Shown: positions 24,952 through 33,280 of the stretch, piece by piece
How positions within the stretch are numbered: the first letter of the stretch is position 1
How the letters are laid out: each line of letters starts with the position of its first letter
Assembly: GCA_019911805.1 (NCBI GenBank)
Contig: JAIOJV010000063.1
Span: 1 to 39,085, forward strand
Source of the DNA: Gammaproteobacteria bacterium
GTDB taxonomy: Bacteria; Pseudomonadota; Gammaproteobacteria; Thiohalobacterales; Thiohalobacteraceae
Direction: 5' to 3'
DNA: 39,085 nucleotides
Notes under the pieces: generated by a model
What the model saw: only the letters and a program-made list of their open reading frames with translations
Told to the model about the DNA's origin: nothing
The model's database searches: none
Translations under genes and position numbers: made by a program

Positions 24952-25640
24952 TGCCCGCCCTCCACCGCACGCTCATGGAGCACGCGCACCGCGAACTGGA
25001 GATCCTCCCAGGCCATGCGCTTGTCCGCCGGCGTACGCAGCAGGTAGGCCGGATGGTAGGTGACGATCACCGGGATGTGCAGCGGGCCGTACGGGTGAAC
25101 GTGCCCGCGCAGGCGCTTCAACGGCAGGTCGGTTTTGAGCAGATTCTGGGCTGCGATGCGCCCGACCGCCAAGATCAGGCGCGGCCGGATGAGGGCGATC
25201 TGGCGCTGCAGATAGGGCTCGCAGCAGGTGACCTCGCCGACCTGTGGGTCGCGGTTACCGGGGGGACGGCACTTGAGGAGGTTGGCGATGTAGACCGTCT
25301 GTCGATCGAGGCCGATTGCCGCCAGCATGTTGTCGAGCAGCTGTCCGGCATGGCCGACGAACGGCTCGCCGCGCCGGTCCTCCTCGGCACCCGGTGCCTC
25401 GCCGATGATGAGCCAGTCGGCAGCGGGGTTGCCGACGCCGAATACCGTCTGGGTGCGGGTGCGATGCAGCTCGCAACGGGTGCAGGCCGCGACTTCAGCC
25501 TGCAACGCCGCCCAGTCGTCCGGCTCGTCGGCATCGGTAGGGATCCCGGCCACCGCCACGGGTGGCGGCGGCACGCCGCGCCGCCGCCACACCTCGATGC
25601 CCATCGCGCGCAGATACCCAGCCTGCCGTTCTGCCACCAC
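24948..25640 (-). CDS. uracil-DNA glycosylase, family 4 (Fe-S type)
   Basis: The enzyme removes uracil from DNA after cytosine deamination. The 230-residue protein has the family 4 features: four cysteines likely binding a [4Fe-4S] cluster (Cys53, Cys56, Cys124 in [10 protein letters not shown], and Cys139 or Cys140), the uracil-pocket motif [17 protein letters not shown] (80-96), and the late motif TYHPAYLLR (194-202). The N-terminal 45 residues are an extra proline-rich tail, as in many proteobacterial members. The start codon is GTG at 25640 or 25637; GAGGAG lies just upstream and is better spaced for 25637. A later ATG at 25604 is possible but has no clear ribosome site. It is coupled to rimI. 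Confidence 0.92.
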   Translation of the reverse strand: MVAERQAGYLRAMGIEVWRRRGVPPPPVAVAGIPTDADEPDDWAALQAEVAACTRCELHRTRTQTVFGVGNPAADWLIIGEAPGAEEDRRGEPFVGHAGQLLDNMLAAIGLDRQTVYIANLLKCRPPGNRDPQVGEVTCCEPYLQRQIALIRPRLILAVGRIAAQNLLKTDLPLKRLRGHVHPYGPLHIPVIVTYHPAYLLRTPADKRMAWEDLQFAVRVLHERAVEGGQ

Positions 25641-25660
25641 TCCTCAGCCCCCTCCTCGGC

Positions 25661-25688
25661 CCTAGCACCTAGAACCTAGCACCTGCCC
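25661..25688. repeat. 7-bp tandem repeat between leuA and the glycosylase gene
   Basis: Four consecutive 7-mers read CCTAGCA, CCTAGAA, CCTAGCA and CCTGCCC. The array occupies almost all of the 51-base gap between the leuA stop and the udg start. It is unrelated in sequence to the other arrays in the window but has the same unit length. Confidence 0.8.
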
Positions 25689-25691
25689 TTG

Positions 25692-27242
25692 TCATACATC
25701 CCCCAGCTGCGGGTGCTCGCGCGCCGGCGTCGCCAATACCTTGTTCAGGGCATTGATGTAGGCCTTGGCGGAGGCGATGACGATATCGGTATCGGCCCCC
25801 TGGCCGTTGACGATACGCCCGCCCTTCTCCAGCCGCACCGTCACCTCGCCCTGCGAGTCTGTGCCGCTGGTGATGTTGTTGACCGAATAGAGCTGCAGCT
25901 CGGTGCCGCTCGCAACGATCGCCTCGATGGCGCGGAAGGATGCATCCACCGGGCCGCTCCCCCGGGCCGACGCATGCAGCTCCTCGCCATCGACCGCCAG
26001 GGTGATCTCGGCCAAAGGGATTTCGCCCGTCTCTGAGCAGACCTTGAGCGCCACCAGCTTGAAGCGTTCGTGCTCCGCGGCGAGTTGCGCCTCGGAGGCC
26101 AGCGCCTGCAGGTCCTCGTCGTAGATATCGTGCTTCTTGTCGGCCAGATCCTTGAAGCGCGCAAAGGCCTCGTTCAGGGCCTCCTCAGATGCGAAGTCGA
26201 TGCCGAGATCGACCAGCCGGCTGCGGAAGGCGTTGCGGCCCGAATGCTTACCCAGCACGATGCGATTGGCCGCCCAACCGACGTCCTGGGCGCGCATGAT
26301 TTCGTAGGTCTCGCGGCTCTTGAGCACCCCGTCCTGATGGATACCGGACTCGTGTGCAAAGGCGTTGGCGCCGACGATGGCCTTGTTCGGCTGCACCGGA
26401 AAGCCGGTGATCGAGGACACCAACCGCGAACAGGTCATGATCTGGGTGGTGTCGAGGCCGGTATCGCAGGAGAACAGGTCGCGGCGGGTGCGCACCGCCA
26501 TGACGACCTCCTCGAGTGCGGCGTTGCCGGCGCGCTCACCCAGGCCATTGATGGTGCATTCGACCTGACGCGCGCCGTTGAGCACTGCGGACAGCGAATT
26601 CGCCACCGCCAGGCCGAGGTCATTGTGGCAATGCACGGAGAATACTGCCTTGTCGGAGTTCGGCACGCGCTCGATCAACCGCCGGATCAGTTCACCGAAC
26701 TGCTGCGGCAGATTGTAGCCGACGGTATCCGGGATGTTGACCGTGCGGGCACCGGCGTCGATCACCGCCTCGATGATGCGACAGAGGAAATCAAACTCTG
26801 AACGGCCAGCGTCCTCGGGGGAGAATTCCACGTTGTCGGTGTACTGTCGGGCCCGCTTGACGGCGCGCACTGCCTGCTCGACCACCTGATCGGGCTCCAT
26901 ACGCAGCTTCAGCTTCATATGGATGGGTGAGGTCGCAATGAAGGTATGGATACGCGCGCTGCTGGCCGGCTTGAGCGCCTCGCCGGCACAGTCGACGTCC
27001 TTGTCGAGCGCGCGCGCGAGCCCGCAGACGGTGCTGTCGCGCACGGCGCGGGCGACGGCCTCGACGGCCTCGAAATCGCCGCGGCTGGCGACCGGGAAAC
27101 CGGCCTCGATCACGTCCACACGCATGCGCTCCAGCGCCTTGGCGATACGGACCTTCTCATCGCGGGTCATGGACGCGCCGGGGCTTTGTTCGCCGTCGCG
27201 CAGGGTCGTGTCGAAAATGATGAGTTTGTCTGGCTGACTCAT
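25692..27242 (-). CDS. leuA: 2-isopropylmalate synthase
   Basis: LeuA condenses acetyl-CoA with 2-oxoisovalerate, the first committed step of leucine synthesis. The start is set at ATG 27242 ([19 protein letters not shown]); a longer open frame adds 26 non-family residues. The 516-residue protein has the DRE-TIM catalytic barrel: [13 protein letters not shown] near the N-terminus carrying the metal-binding Asp, the [14 protein letters not shown] metal-binding histidines (about 203-216), and [13 protein letters not shown]. The [12 protein letters not shown] motif comes next. The C-terminal leucine-binding regulatory domain follows from about 390, with an [15 protein letters not shown] segment. 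Leucine feedback inhibition is the known mode. In related genomes leuA lies next to pssA; here about 6 kb of other genes separates them. Confidence 0.98.
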   Translation of the reverse strand: MSQPDKLIIFDTTLRDGEQSPGASMTRDEKVRIAKALERMRVDVIEAGFPVASRGDFEAVEAVARAVRDSTVCGLARALDKDVDCAGEALKPASSARIHTFIATSPIHMKLKLRMEPDQVVEQAVRAVKRARQYTDNVEFSPEDAGRSEFDFLCRIIEAVIDAGARTVNIPDTVGYNLPQQFGELIRRLIERVPNSDKAVFSVHCHNDLGLAVANSLSAVLNGARQVECTINGLGERAGNAALEEVVMAVRTRRDLFSCDTGLDTTQIMTCSRLVSSITGFPVQPNKAIVGANAFAHESGIHQDGVLKSRETYEIMRAQDVGWAANRIVLGKHSGRNAFRSRLVDLGIDFASEEALNEAFARFKDLADKKHDIYDEDLQALASEAQLAAEHERFKLVALKVCSETGEIPLAEITLAVDGEELHASARGSGPVDASFRAIEAIVASGTELQLYSVNNITSGTDSQGEVTVRLEKGGRIVNGQGADTDIVIASAKAYINALNKVLATPAREHPQLGDV

Positions 27243-27743
27243 AGCTGTCTGACTCCATCGGGTTCCGGCCGCCGGGTCCGGCCGGGGGGTCCCACCTGGC
27301 GCGTCAATATAACAGAGCATGTGCCGGTCTGCGCGCCGGGCGGTGGAAAATTCAATGAAATAAAGGGGAAAGGTATGCGCTGCCTAGGGCAGCAGCAGGA
27401 GGTTCAGGCGCAGGCCAGCAATCGCGGCACGCAGGGCGCGTGGCGGCGAGGTGATCGGCTTGTGGGGCATGTGCGCCATGTCGAAGGAGTTGCTCGATTC
27501 CGTCTGAATGAACGTAGCCCGACTATAAACCACGTGCTGGCGTCCTGCCAAGAGGGGCGGTGTCGCGGTTATACCATCCCACTCTGCGAGGTATGGGGAG
27601 AGCATGGAAGCAGACGCTATGGCGGGTTTCTCGTTCCGTGTCTTTCCTGGCCGGGAGATGCCTGAAAATTTCAGTCGTCGCTACGTCGCCGCCAGCGGCC
27701 CACTATGGCGCGGGGTGTACACCTTGACGCACCCCGCGTCGCC
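27243..27743. other. 501-base gap upstream of leuA
   Basis: No gene is supported here. A 73-codon minus-strand frame (27384-27605) has no family features or ribosome site. It must contain the leuA promoter and leader; I did not find a Leu-rich leader peptide next to a terminator. A hairpin lies near the downstream end (next feature). Confidence 0.5.
27710..27737 (-). terminator. possible terminator hairpin after the exported barrel-like gene
   Basis: GCGGGGTG and CACCCCGC (27710-27717 and 27730-27737) form an 8-bp GC-rich stem a few bases beyond the stop codon at 27744. There is no U-tract on the minus strand, so this may be a weak or factor-assisted terminator. Confidence 0.45.
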
Positions 27744-28739
27744 TCAGCGCGGTGACATTGGCTGCAGGCCGGCGTTGAAGACGTCAGCATCGTGGATACC
27801 GGCCGTGTCCGTCACCTCGAAGGCGCCGATGGCGTTATGGCCGGCGTTCACGAACGCACCCTGGACCGTACCGGTGGCGATATTGCTGCTGAAGCGGGCG
27901 GCATCGGACACGAAGCCCGAATCCTGGATCTGGCCACCGGCGTCGAACTGGACCTGGGAGCCCGTGAACTGGCCGGTCCACTCGGAGGTACCGAAATTCA
28001 TGGTCATGCGCACATCGGTCGCGCCGCGCATGCTGCTCGCCGTCGACCCTTCATAGACGCCGACGACCGCGCCGCCAAGGTCGAGTTGGTCCATGAGCGC
28101 GGCCATCTCGCCCGCGGTCGCGGCGGTACCCACCCTGAATTCACCGTCCAGCGCAGACCCGGTGATCTGCCGCCAGAAGCCTTCCACGATATCGGTCTCA
28201 CCCGCAACGATGCGGCCACCGGCCTGCGAAGGATCATCCAGATCCGTGGAGCGGAACCGGGTCGGCCCGATCGTGGCCGGCAGATCCCCCGAGGCGATCT
28301 CGCCGGGTTCGCCGGGATTCACACGGAAACCCACCGTTCCACCGCCCTCACCGTCGGCCTGGAGTTCGAGCGCGAACAGACCGGTGGTGCTGTCGTCCGT
28401 CGAACCGTCGGGGTTGCGCCGATCGATGCGGGTGAAGCCGCAGGCCGCACCCGCTGCACAGGGGACTTGAACGACGGGTTCCGGCGTGGGTCCCGGCTCG
28501 GCCTCCGCCTGGGGCTCGGGGCAGTTCGCGGCGGCCTCGCAGCGGTCGAGATCATTGCTTCCCGCCGGGGCGAAGGCGAGCAGGTCTTCGGTCCCCGCCG
28601 CTGGCGCCAGTACCGCCCAGCGACCCCAGCGGTATACGGAATCGTCATCCGCATCCTTGGCGACAGCTGCGGCACCCCCCGAAATACCGGCCAAAGCAGC
28701 AAAAATACCCAATGTCAGCAACGGCTTGCTGAAGTTCAT
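27744..28739 (-). CDS. exported protein with TbpB/hemophilin-like C-terminal barrel, likely Slam substrate
   Basis: The 331-residue protein has a signal peptide (hydrophobic 5-25, cleavage near AVA-KD) and no lipobox cysteine, so it would be released or surface-held rather than lipidated. A proline/glutamate-rich linker (about 74-92) and four N-terminal cysteines (67, 73, 94, 100) precede a glycine-rich beta part. The last 100 residues show alternating strand patterns ending in GTVQGAFVNAGHNAIGAFEV (290-309). This resembles the closing strands of transferrin-binding-protein-like beta-barrels carried by Slam substrates. The Slam-type gene lies directly upstream on the same strand after a 308-base AT-rich gap. 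Both genes have GGGGGAG ribosome sites. Ligand (heme or metal protein) and surface delivery are inferred; family assignment from memory of patterns only. Confidence 0.6.
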   Translation of the reverse strand: MNFSKPLLTLGIFAALAGISGGAAAVAKDADDDSVYRWGRWAVLAPAAGTEDLLAFAPAGSNDLDRCEAAANCPEPQAEAEPGPTPEPVVQVPCAAGAACGFTRIDRRNPDGSTDDSTTGLFALELQADGEGGGTVGFRVNPGEPGEIASGDLPATIGPTRFRSTDLDDPSQAGGRIVAGETDIVEGFWRQITGSALDGEFRVGTAATAGEMAALMDQLDLGGAVVGVYEGSTASSMRGATDVRMTMNFGTSEWTGQFTGSQVQFDAGGQIQDSGFVSDAARFSSNIATGTVQGAFVNAGHNAIGAFEVTDTAGIHDADVFNAGLQPMSPR

Positions 28740-29047
28740 ACGAGTCTCCCCCGGTATCTATTCACGGCCTGCGCGGAACACGGCGCGCCAATGGATTTGC
28801 CGAGAGGAGAGCAAGTTTTGCGCCATACGTCACAAAAAAGATTATTACCTTTCTAAAACAGTGTGTTACACGCTAACCACTAAGGATCTGGAAAACCGGA
28901 AGTGTAAGTTTATCCGACTATTGCTCTATAAAGACGGCGCCGACCAGAGGATAAATATTTATATAACAAGCAGATATATTTTATGCCGGGCGTCAGATCA
29001 ATAACCTCCAGTTAAGAAATCCGACGCTCGGCGGTGCCGTCCTGTAC
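28740..29047. other. AT-rich 308-base gap between Slam-type gene and its candidate substrate
   Basis: From about 28815 to 29000 the base composition drops sharply toward A/T compared with the surrounding coding DNA. It contains the palindrome ATAAATATTTAT (28951-28962) and GTGTGTTACAC (28861-28871), possible operators. It should hold the promoter of the downstream exported-protein gene. No gene, tRNA or terminator was seen. Confidence 0.55.
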
Positions 29048-30373
29048 TCAGAAGGTCTTGCCCAGATTCAACATGAACTGGCGCCGATCGTAATCGTAGA
29101 TCGAGATATTGGATTCGTTCTTGGTGTACTGCAGCCCGCCGCTCAGCGCCCACTTGTTCAGGTAGCCATCGCGGAACTCGTGCTGGAAACCGATCGACAC
29201 CCGGCGTTCGGTCTCATCTCGCGCTACCCCGGGTATCGGTTCGACACCGTCATAGTCCAGATCACGGTAGCTGAGCCGCGCGAACAGCGAGCCGCCCGTC
29301 CAGGCCTTGAGGTTGGCGCCGGCGAAGGCATCGTAGCCGTCGTAGCCGAAGCGGTCGTCGTCGGCACGGAACTGGACGGCCCGCACGCCCACCTGCGCTG
29401 CCAGCTTGCGTTGCATGAAGTAATGCCCCAGCGATGGCCCGGTCGCCCAGTAGGTACCCTCGCGGCCGGCGTCACCGCCCTCGGCAACGGGCCGGTCGTC
29501 CGCATAGTTGCGGTCGGTGACGGTCGCGTCCCAGGTCAGTTCGCCATCCTTGAATTGCCAGGTGACAGCCGGGTTCAGCGAGGTGAACAGCGCCAGCTTG
29601 GCATTGCCCAGCCAGATGTACTCGGCACGCACCGCCACATTGGCGCGCCAGTGCCGCAGTACCACCCAGGCCGGACCGGTACTCGCCGACAGCACCGACA
29701 GGTTGAACTCGCCTTCGGTATCGTATTCGCGGTGGTACAGACCGAGATCGCTCTGCCAGAGGAACAGCGCCGTCCGCTCACCAACCTCGAAGGTCTTGCC
29801 GGGCTGATAGCGGTGCGTGACGCCGGCACCGAGCACTACGGCGCTGTCGCTGCGCTCGCTCCCTTCCACCAGGGTCAGGGTCTGATCACCGATCTGCACC
29901 ACGTCGGACGCCGGACCGACATTGACGTTGGAGTCGTACATGTAGCCCAGCGACATGGACGGCTCCACGTGGTGGCGCACGGCGAAGCTCTGCTGATCCT
30001 GCTTGAGCTGTGCCAGGAAGGCGAGGATGGTCACGCGCACTTCGGGGGGTGTGGTCGGATCGTCCAACACCTCCTGCGCGAGCCTCTGGGCCTCGTCGTA
30101 GCGGAAGGCACGATAGTAGGCGACGGCCAGTTCCAGGCGTGCCCGGTGCAGACTCGGCTGATCGCTCAGAATGGAATGGAAGGCCTCGATGGCCGATTTC
30201 AGTCGGTCATCCTCCAGCGCCTGCATGCCCTTCTTGAAGAGTTCTTCGTTCGCATCGACCGCGTCGGCCCCATCCGTCTGGGCGACGGCCACTGCACTGA
30301 CCGCCCCCATCACCAGGCCACCGATCAAGCCCAGCAACGACCCTCCCACCGCGTGGGTGATATCCCTTTGCAT
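29048..30373 (-). CDS. Slam-type surface protein assembly modifier (DUF560, TPR plus beta-barrel)
   Basis: The start is set at ATG 30373 behind GGGGGAG; the open frame extends into the neighbouring gene and is shadow. The 441-residue protein has a signal peptide (about 1-32), a TPR-type helical part (about 43-125: ELFKKGMQALEDDRLKSAIEAF, then RARLELAVAYYRAFRYDEAQRL), and a C-terminal beta-barrel starting with SMSLGYMYDSNVNVGP (about 138-153). The barrel ends in YDRRQFMLNLGKTF with a terminal aromatic residue for Bam insertion. This is the plan of Slam (type XI secretion) outer-membrane proteins, which move barrel-bearing lipoproteins or soluble hemophores to the surface. The adjacent exported gene is a plausible client. 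Length is close to the known Slam proteins (about 450-500). Confidence 0.75.
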   Translation of the reverse strand: MQRDITHAVGGSLLGLIGGLVMGAVSAVAVAQTDGADAVDANEELFKKGMQALEDDRLKSAIEAFHSILSDQPSLHRARLELAVAYYRAFRYDEAQRLAQEVLDDPTTPPEVRVTILAFLAQLKQDQQSFAVRHHVEPSMSLGYMYDSNVNVGPASDVVQIGDQTLTLVEGSERSDSAVVLGAGVTHRYQPGKTFEVGERTALFLWQSDLGLYHREYDTEGEFNLSVLSASTGPAWVVLRHWRANVAVRAEYIWLGNAKLALFTSLNPAVTWQFKDGELTWDATVTDRNYADDRPVAEGGDAGREGTYWATGPSLGHYFMQRKLAAQVGVRAVQFRADDDRFGYDGYDAFAGANLKAWTGGSLFARLSYRDLDYDGVEPIPGVARDETERRVSIGFQHEFRDGYLNKWALSGGLQYTKNESNISIYDYDRRQFMLNLGKTF

Positions 30374-30475
30374 TGACTCCCCCTTGTTATGTCGGGTGTA
30401 ATCCGGCGGAGGCGAGCCCCCACTTCGGCTTGTTCTTGAAAGGCCTATGTTACCGAAACCACAAGGTGTCCAGCA

Positions 30476-31162
30476 ATGACGGGGCGTCGACCATGCCGCA
30501 GGCAGGGTGCCGGCGCGACCCTGGCCATCGCCCTCGGGCTCATGTGGCTCGCGGCGGGCAGCTGGAGCGCTGGCGTGGCGGCGAACCCTGGAACACCCCC
30601 GGCGCTGTTTGGCCATGCCGAGACCGAGCAGACCGATCTTGCACCCTTCCGGCAATGGCTGGCGGCCCTGGAACGCCATCTCCGGCTCGACGTCCCCGAG
30701 GCCGACTGTGATGAGGCACACTTCAACCGCTGCCATCTGCGTGCCTGGCTGACCTTCCTCGATTCCATCCGTAGCCTGCCGCGTGCCGAGCAGCTGCAGC
30801 GTGTGAATGAGTACGCCAACCGCAAGACGTACGTTCTGGACCTCGACAACTACGGCATCGAGGACTATTGGGCCGTGGCGCGCGAATTTCTCTACAATGG
30901 CGGGGACTGCGAGGACTACGCCATCACCAAGCTGTTCTCGCTGCGCTGGCTGGGGATCGACACCGACAGGCTGCGCATCGTCGTCCTGCAGGATACCAAC
31001 CTGCGTATCCCGCATGCCGTGCTGGCGGTCTATCAGGACGGCGAGATCTTTATACTGGACAATCAGATCGAGAAGGTGGTCCGGCACAACGACATCATCC
31101 ACTACGTGCCGGTCTATTCCATCAACGAAGCGCACTGGTGGATACACACGCCCAGGCTATGA
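30476..31162 (+). CDS. LapG-like periplasmic transglutaminase-type cysteine protease
   Basis: The 228-residue protein has an export signal (hydrophobic about 14-35) and the bacterial transglutaminase-like cysteine protease (DUF920) core. The catalytic triad is visible as Cys145 in NGGDCEDYAITK, His180 in RIPHAVLAVY and Asp195 in FILDNQ. Length and the RVNEYANRKTYVLDLDNYGIEDYW segment fit LapG, the periplasmic enzyme that cuts the N-terminus of large surface adhesins and releases biofilms. In Pseudomonas, LapG is held by LapD when c-di-GMP is high. Here no LapD (GGDEF-EAL) gene is adjacent; the next gene (31203) encodes another type of membrane sensor. AAGGTG lies 6 bases before the ATG. No large adhesin gene is in the window. 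Confidence 0.9.
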   Translation: MTGRRPCRRQGAGATLAIALGLMWLAAGSWSAGVAANPGTPPALFGHAETEQTDLAPFRQWLAALERHLRLDVPEADCDEAHFNRCHLRAWLTFLDSIRSLPRAEQLQRVNEYANRKTYVLDLDNYGIEDYWAVAREFLYNGGDCEDYAITKLFSLRWLGIDTDRLRIVVLQDTNLRIPHAVLAVYQDGEIFILDNQIEKVVRHNDIIHYVPVYSINEAHWWIHTPRL

Positions 31163-31202
31163 CCGCACCGACGAACGACAACAATACCCAAGGACTGCCC
31201 TG

Positions 31203-33269
31203 TTGAATCTGCCTCGCTCTCCACGCACCCCCATACTCGCCGGCGTGACGATCCTGATCGTGCTGGTACTCGGCGGCCTGTGGCTGATCTTTTCCTATCT
31301 CGACCTGGAGCGAGATCGCGACCTGACCGACTGGCGGATCCGCCTGGGGCTGGTCGCCGATACACGCGCCGCAGCCATCGACGACTGGCTCGCCCGGCAG
31401 TTCAGCGGCCTGCAGGAACTGGCCAACAACGCCTCCCTGCAACTCTATCTGAGCCAACTGGCAGCGGCCGCCGCCAGCGATCCGTCCATCGAACCCGCGC
31501 AGCTCGGCTATCTGCGCAACCTCATCTATGCCGCGGCGGAGCGCAACGGCTATCACATGCCCGGCGAGGCCGAGCCGGTGATTCGTGCCAATGTCCCCGC
31601 CACCGGAACCCGCGGCCTGGCACTGCTCGATCACGAGGGCCGCGTCGTGGTGGCGACGCCTGGCATGCCACCGATCGATCCCGAGGATCGCGTCCGGATC
31701 GAGCAGGTCCTGGATACCAACCGGCCGGCGCTGCGCGATCTGCGCCTCAACGCCACCGCTCAGGCCACCGTCGGCTTCGTCGTGCCGGTCGGCGCGGTAG
31801 CAGGATTGCAGGCGGAAACCGGGAGCGGCCCGGTCGGCGTGCTGTACGGCCTCAAACCGGCCACCGAACTGTATCCCCTGCTCGCCAATCGCGGCACCCC
31901 CACGCCACACGACGAGACCCTGTTGGTGCGGGCGCAGGACGACATGGTCGTCTATCTGTCGCCGCTGGCCGACGGCAGCCCGCCGACCCGGCGACGGCTG
32001 GCGCTGAATACGCCCGATCTCGCCGCCGCCCACGCCCTGCGTGCCCCCGGGGGGTTCGCGCAATTGTCCGATTACCGCGGTGTGCCCGTACTCATGAGCA
32101 GCCGGCCGCTGAGCGGCGCACCCTGGGTGCTGCTGCAAAAGACCGATGCCAAGGAGGCCCTGAAGGAATCCGACGACCATCGGCGCTTTTTGCTGAGCGT
32201 ATTCCTGCTCACACTGTTCTTCATCAGCGCCGCCCTGATCGCTGCCTGGCGCCACGGCAGCAGCGTGCGCGCCCGGGCGATGGCCGAACGCCTGCAGGAG
32301 AAGACGCGCCTGCTGGAAACACAATCACGTCTGCTGCATGGTGTGACCGACACGCTCTCGGACTGCCTGTTCCTGATCGATGTCGATGGCCGTCTGCTGT
32401 TCGCCAACCGTGCACTGGAGACCGCCATCGGCGTGCCACAGGCCGATCTGATCGGTAAGACGCTGGCGAGTGTCTTCGGTCCGGACACCGCGCAGCGCAT
32501 GGCGGCCTGTGTAAGCCGCCCCGCCGACGCCGAACCCCGGCCCGAATCGTTCATCGTCGGCGACCGCGAGGGTCTGTATCAGTGTGCCGCCCTGCCCCTG
32601 CCGAATCCGGCCGGTTCGGGTGATGCCACCCTGGTGGTGCTGCATGACGTCACTGCCCTGCACGAATCCGAACGCAAGCGTGCCAACCTGCTGCGCCAGT
32701 TGATCATGGCGCTGATGCGCGCCGTCGACAAACACGACCCCTATTCGGCCAACCACTCGGCGCGCACCGCCGCCGTGGCGGTCGCCGTCGGCCGCGAACT
32801 GAAGCTGCCGACACCGGAGCTGCAGGCGCTGGATATGGCCGCCAATCTCGCCAACGTCGGCAAGATCTTCGTACCCAAGGAGATTCTGACCAAGTCCGGG
32901 ACGCTGTCCGATGCAGAACAGGAGGCGTTGAAGGAACACGTACGCTACGCCCGTGACATCCTCTCCAGCCTGGAGTTCGAGGGGCCGGTGCTGGATACGA
33001 TCGCCCAGAAGCAGGAGCTGATGGATGGCAGCGGCTACCCACATGGCCTGCACGGCCGGGACATCCTGCTTACCGCGCGTATCCTCGCCGTCGCCAACGC
33101 CTTCGTCGCCCTGGTGAGCCCGCGCGCCTACCGCGACGCCGTGCCCATCCGGCAGGCCCTGGACCAGTTGCTCGCCGAGTCGGAGGCCAAATACGATCGC
33201 CACGTCGTCGCGGCGCTGTTCCACCTCGCCGAAAACAGCCGCGAGCTGGCCGCCATTACCCGCGGTTAA
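31203..33269 (+). CDS. membrane sensor with periplasmic domain, PAS and degenerate HD-GYP domain
   Basis: The start is set at TTG 31203, with AAGGA 8 bases upstream; the long open frame before it overlaps the protease gene in another frame. The 688-residue protein has membrane helices at about 11-32 and 328-348 flanking a large periplasmic Cache-like region, then a PAS domain (about 380-490) and an HD-GYP-type domain (about 497-680). HD-GYP enzymes hydrolyse c-di-GMP. Here the HD pair is Ala550-Asn551 (ANLANVGKI), the HH pair is Lys603-Gln604, and the later VAD aspartate is Asn632. Only His518, His579 and Asp608 with the GYP motif (611-613) remain. It is most likely a c-di-GMP binder or signalling scaffold rather than a hydrolase. 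It lies 40 bases after the LapG-like gene, same strand. Confidence 0.88.
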   Translation: MNLPRSPRTPILAGVTILIVLVLGGLWLIFSYLDLERDRDLTDWRIRLGLVADTRAAAIDDWLARQFSGLQELANNASLQLYLSQLAAAAASDPSIEPAQLGYLRNLIYAAAERNGYHMPGEAEPVIRANVPATGTRGLALLDHEGRVVVATPGMPPIDPEDRVRIEQVLDTNRPALRDLRLNATAQATVGFVVPVGAVAGLQAETGSGPVGVLYGLKPATELYPLLANRGTPTPHDETLLVRAQDDMVVYLSPLADGSPPTRRRLALNTPDLAAAHALRAPGGFAQLSDYRGVPVLMSSRPLSGAPWVLLQKTDAKEALKESDDHRRFLLSVFLLTLFFISAALIAAWRHGSSVRARAMAERLQEKTRLLETQSRLLHGVTDTLSDCLFLIDVDGRLLFANRALETAIGVPQADLIGKTLASVFGPDTAQRMAACVSRPADAEPRPESFIVGDREGLYQCAALPLPNPAGSGDATLVVLHDVTALHESERKRANLLRQLIMALMRAVDKHDPYSANHSARTAAVAVAVGRELKLPTPELQALDMAANLANVGKIFVPKEILTKSGTLSDAEQEALKEHVRYARDILSSLEFEGPVLDTIAQKQELMDGSGYPHGLHGRDILLTARILAVANAFVALVSPRAYRDAVPIRQALDQLLAESEAKYDRHVVAALFHLAENSRELAAITRG

Positions 33270-33280
33270 AGTCCCGGGTG

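Noticed and set aside
27384-27605. 73-codon minus-strand frame upstream of leuA as a small gene
   Set aside because: No ribosome site, no family features, and it is not a Leu-rich leader followed by a terminator.
28951-28962. ATAAATATTTAT palindrome as a Fur box for the Slam cluster
   Set aside because: Matches the Fur consensus poorly and sits over 200 bases from the start codon; kept only as a note on the AT-rich gap.
30374-31147. N-terminal extension of the Slam-type frame by 258 codons
   Set aside because: Runs antisense through the LapG-like gene; the signal peptide and ribosome site fix the start at 30373.
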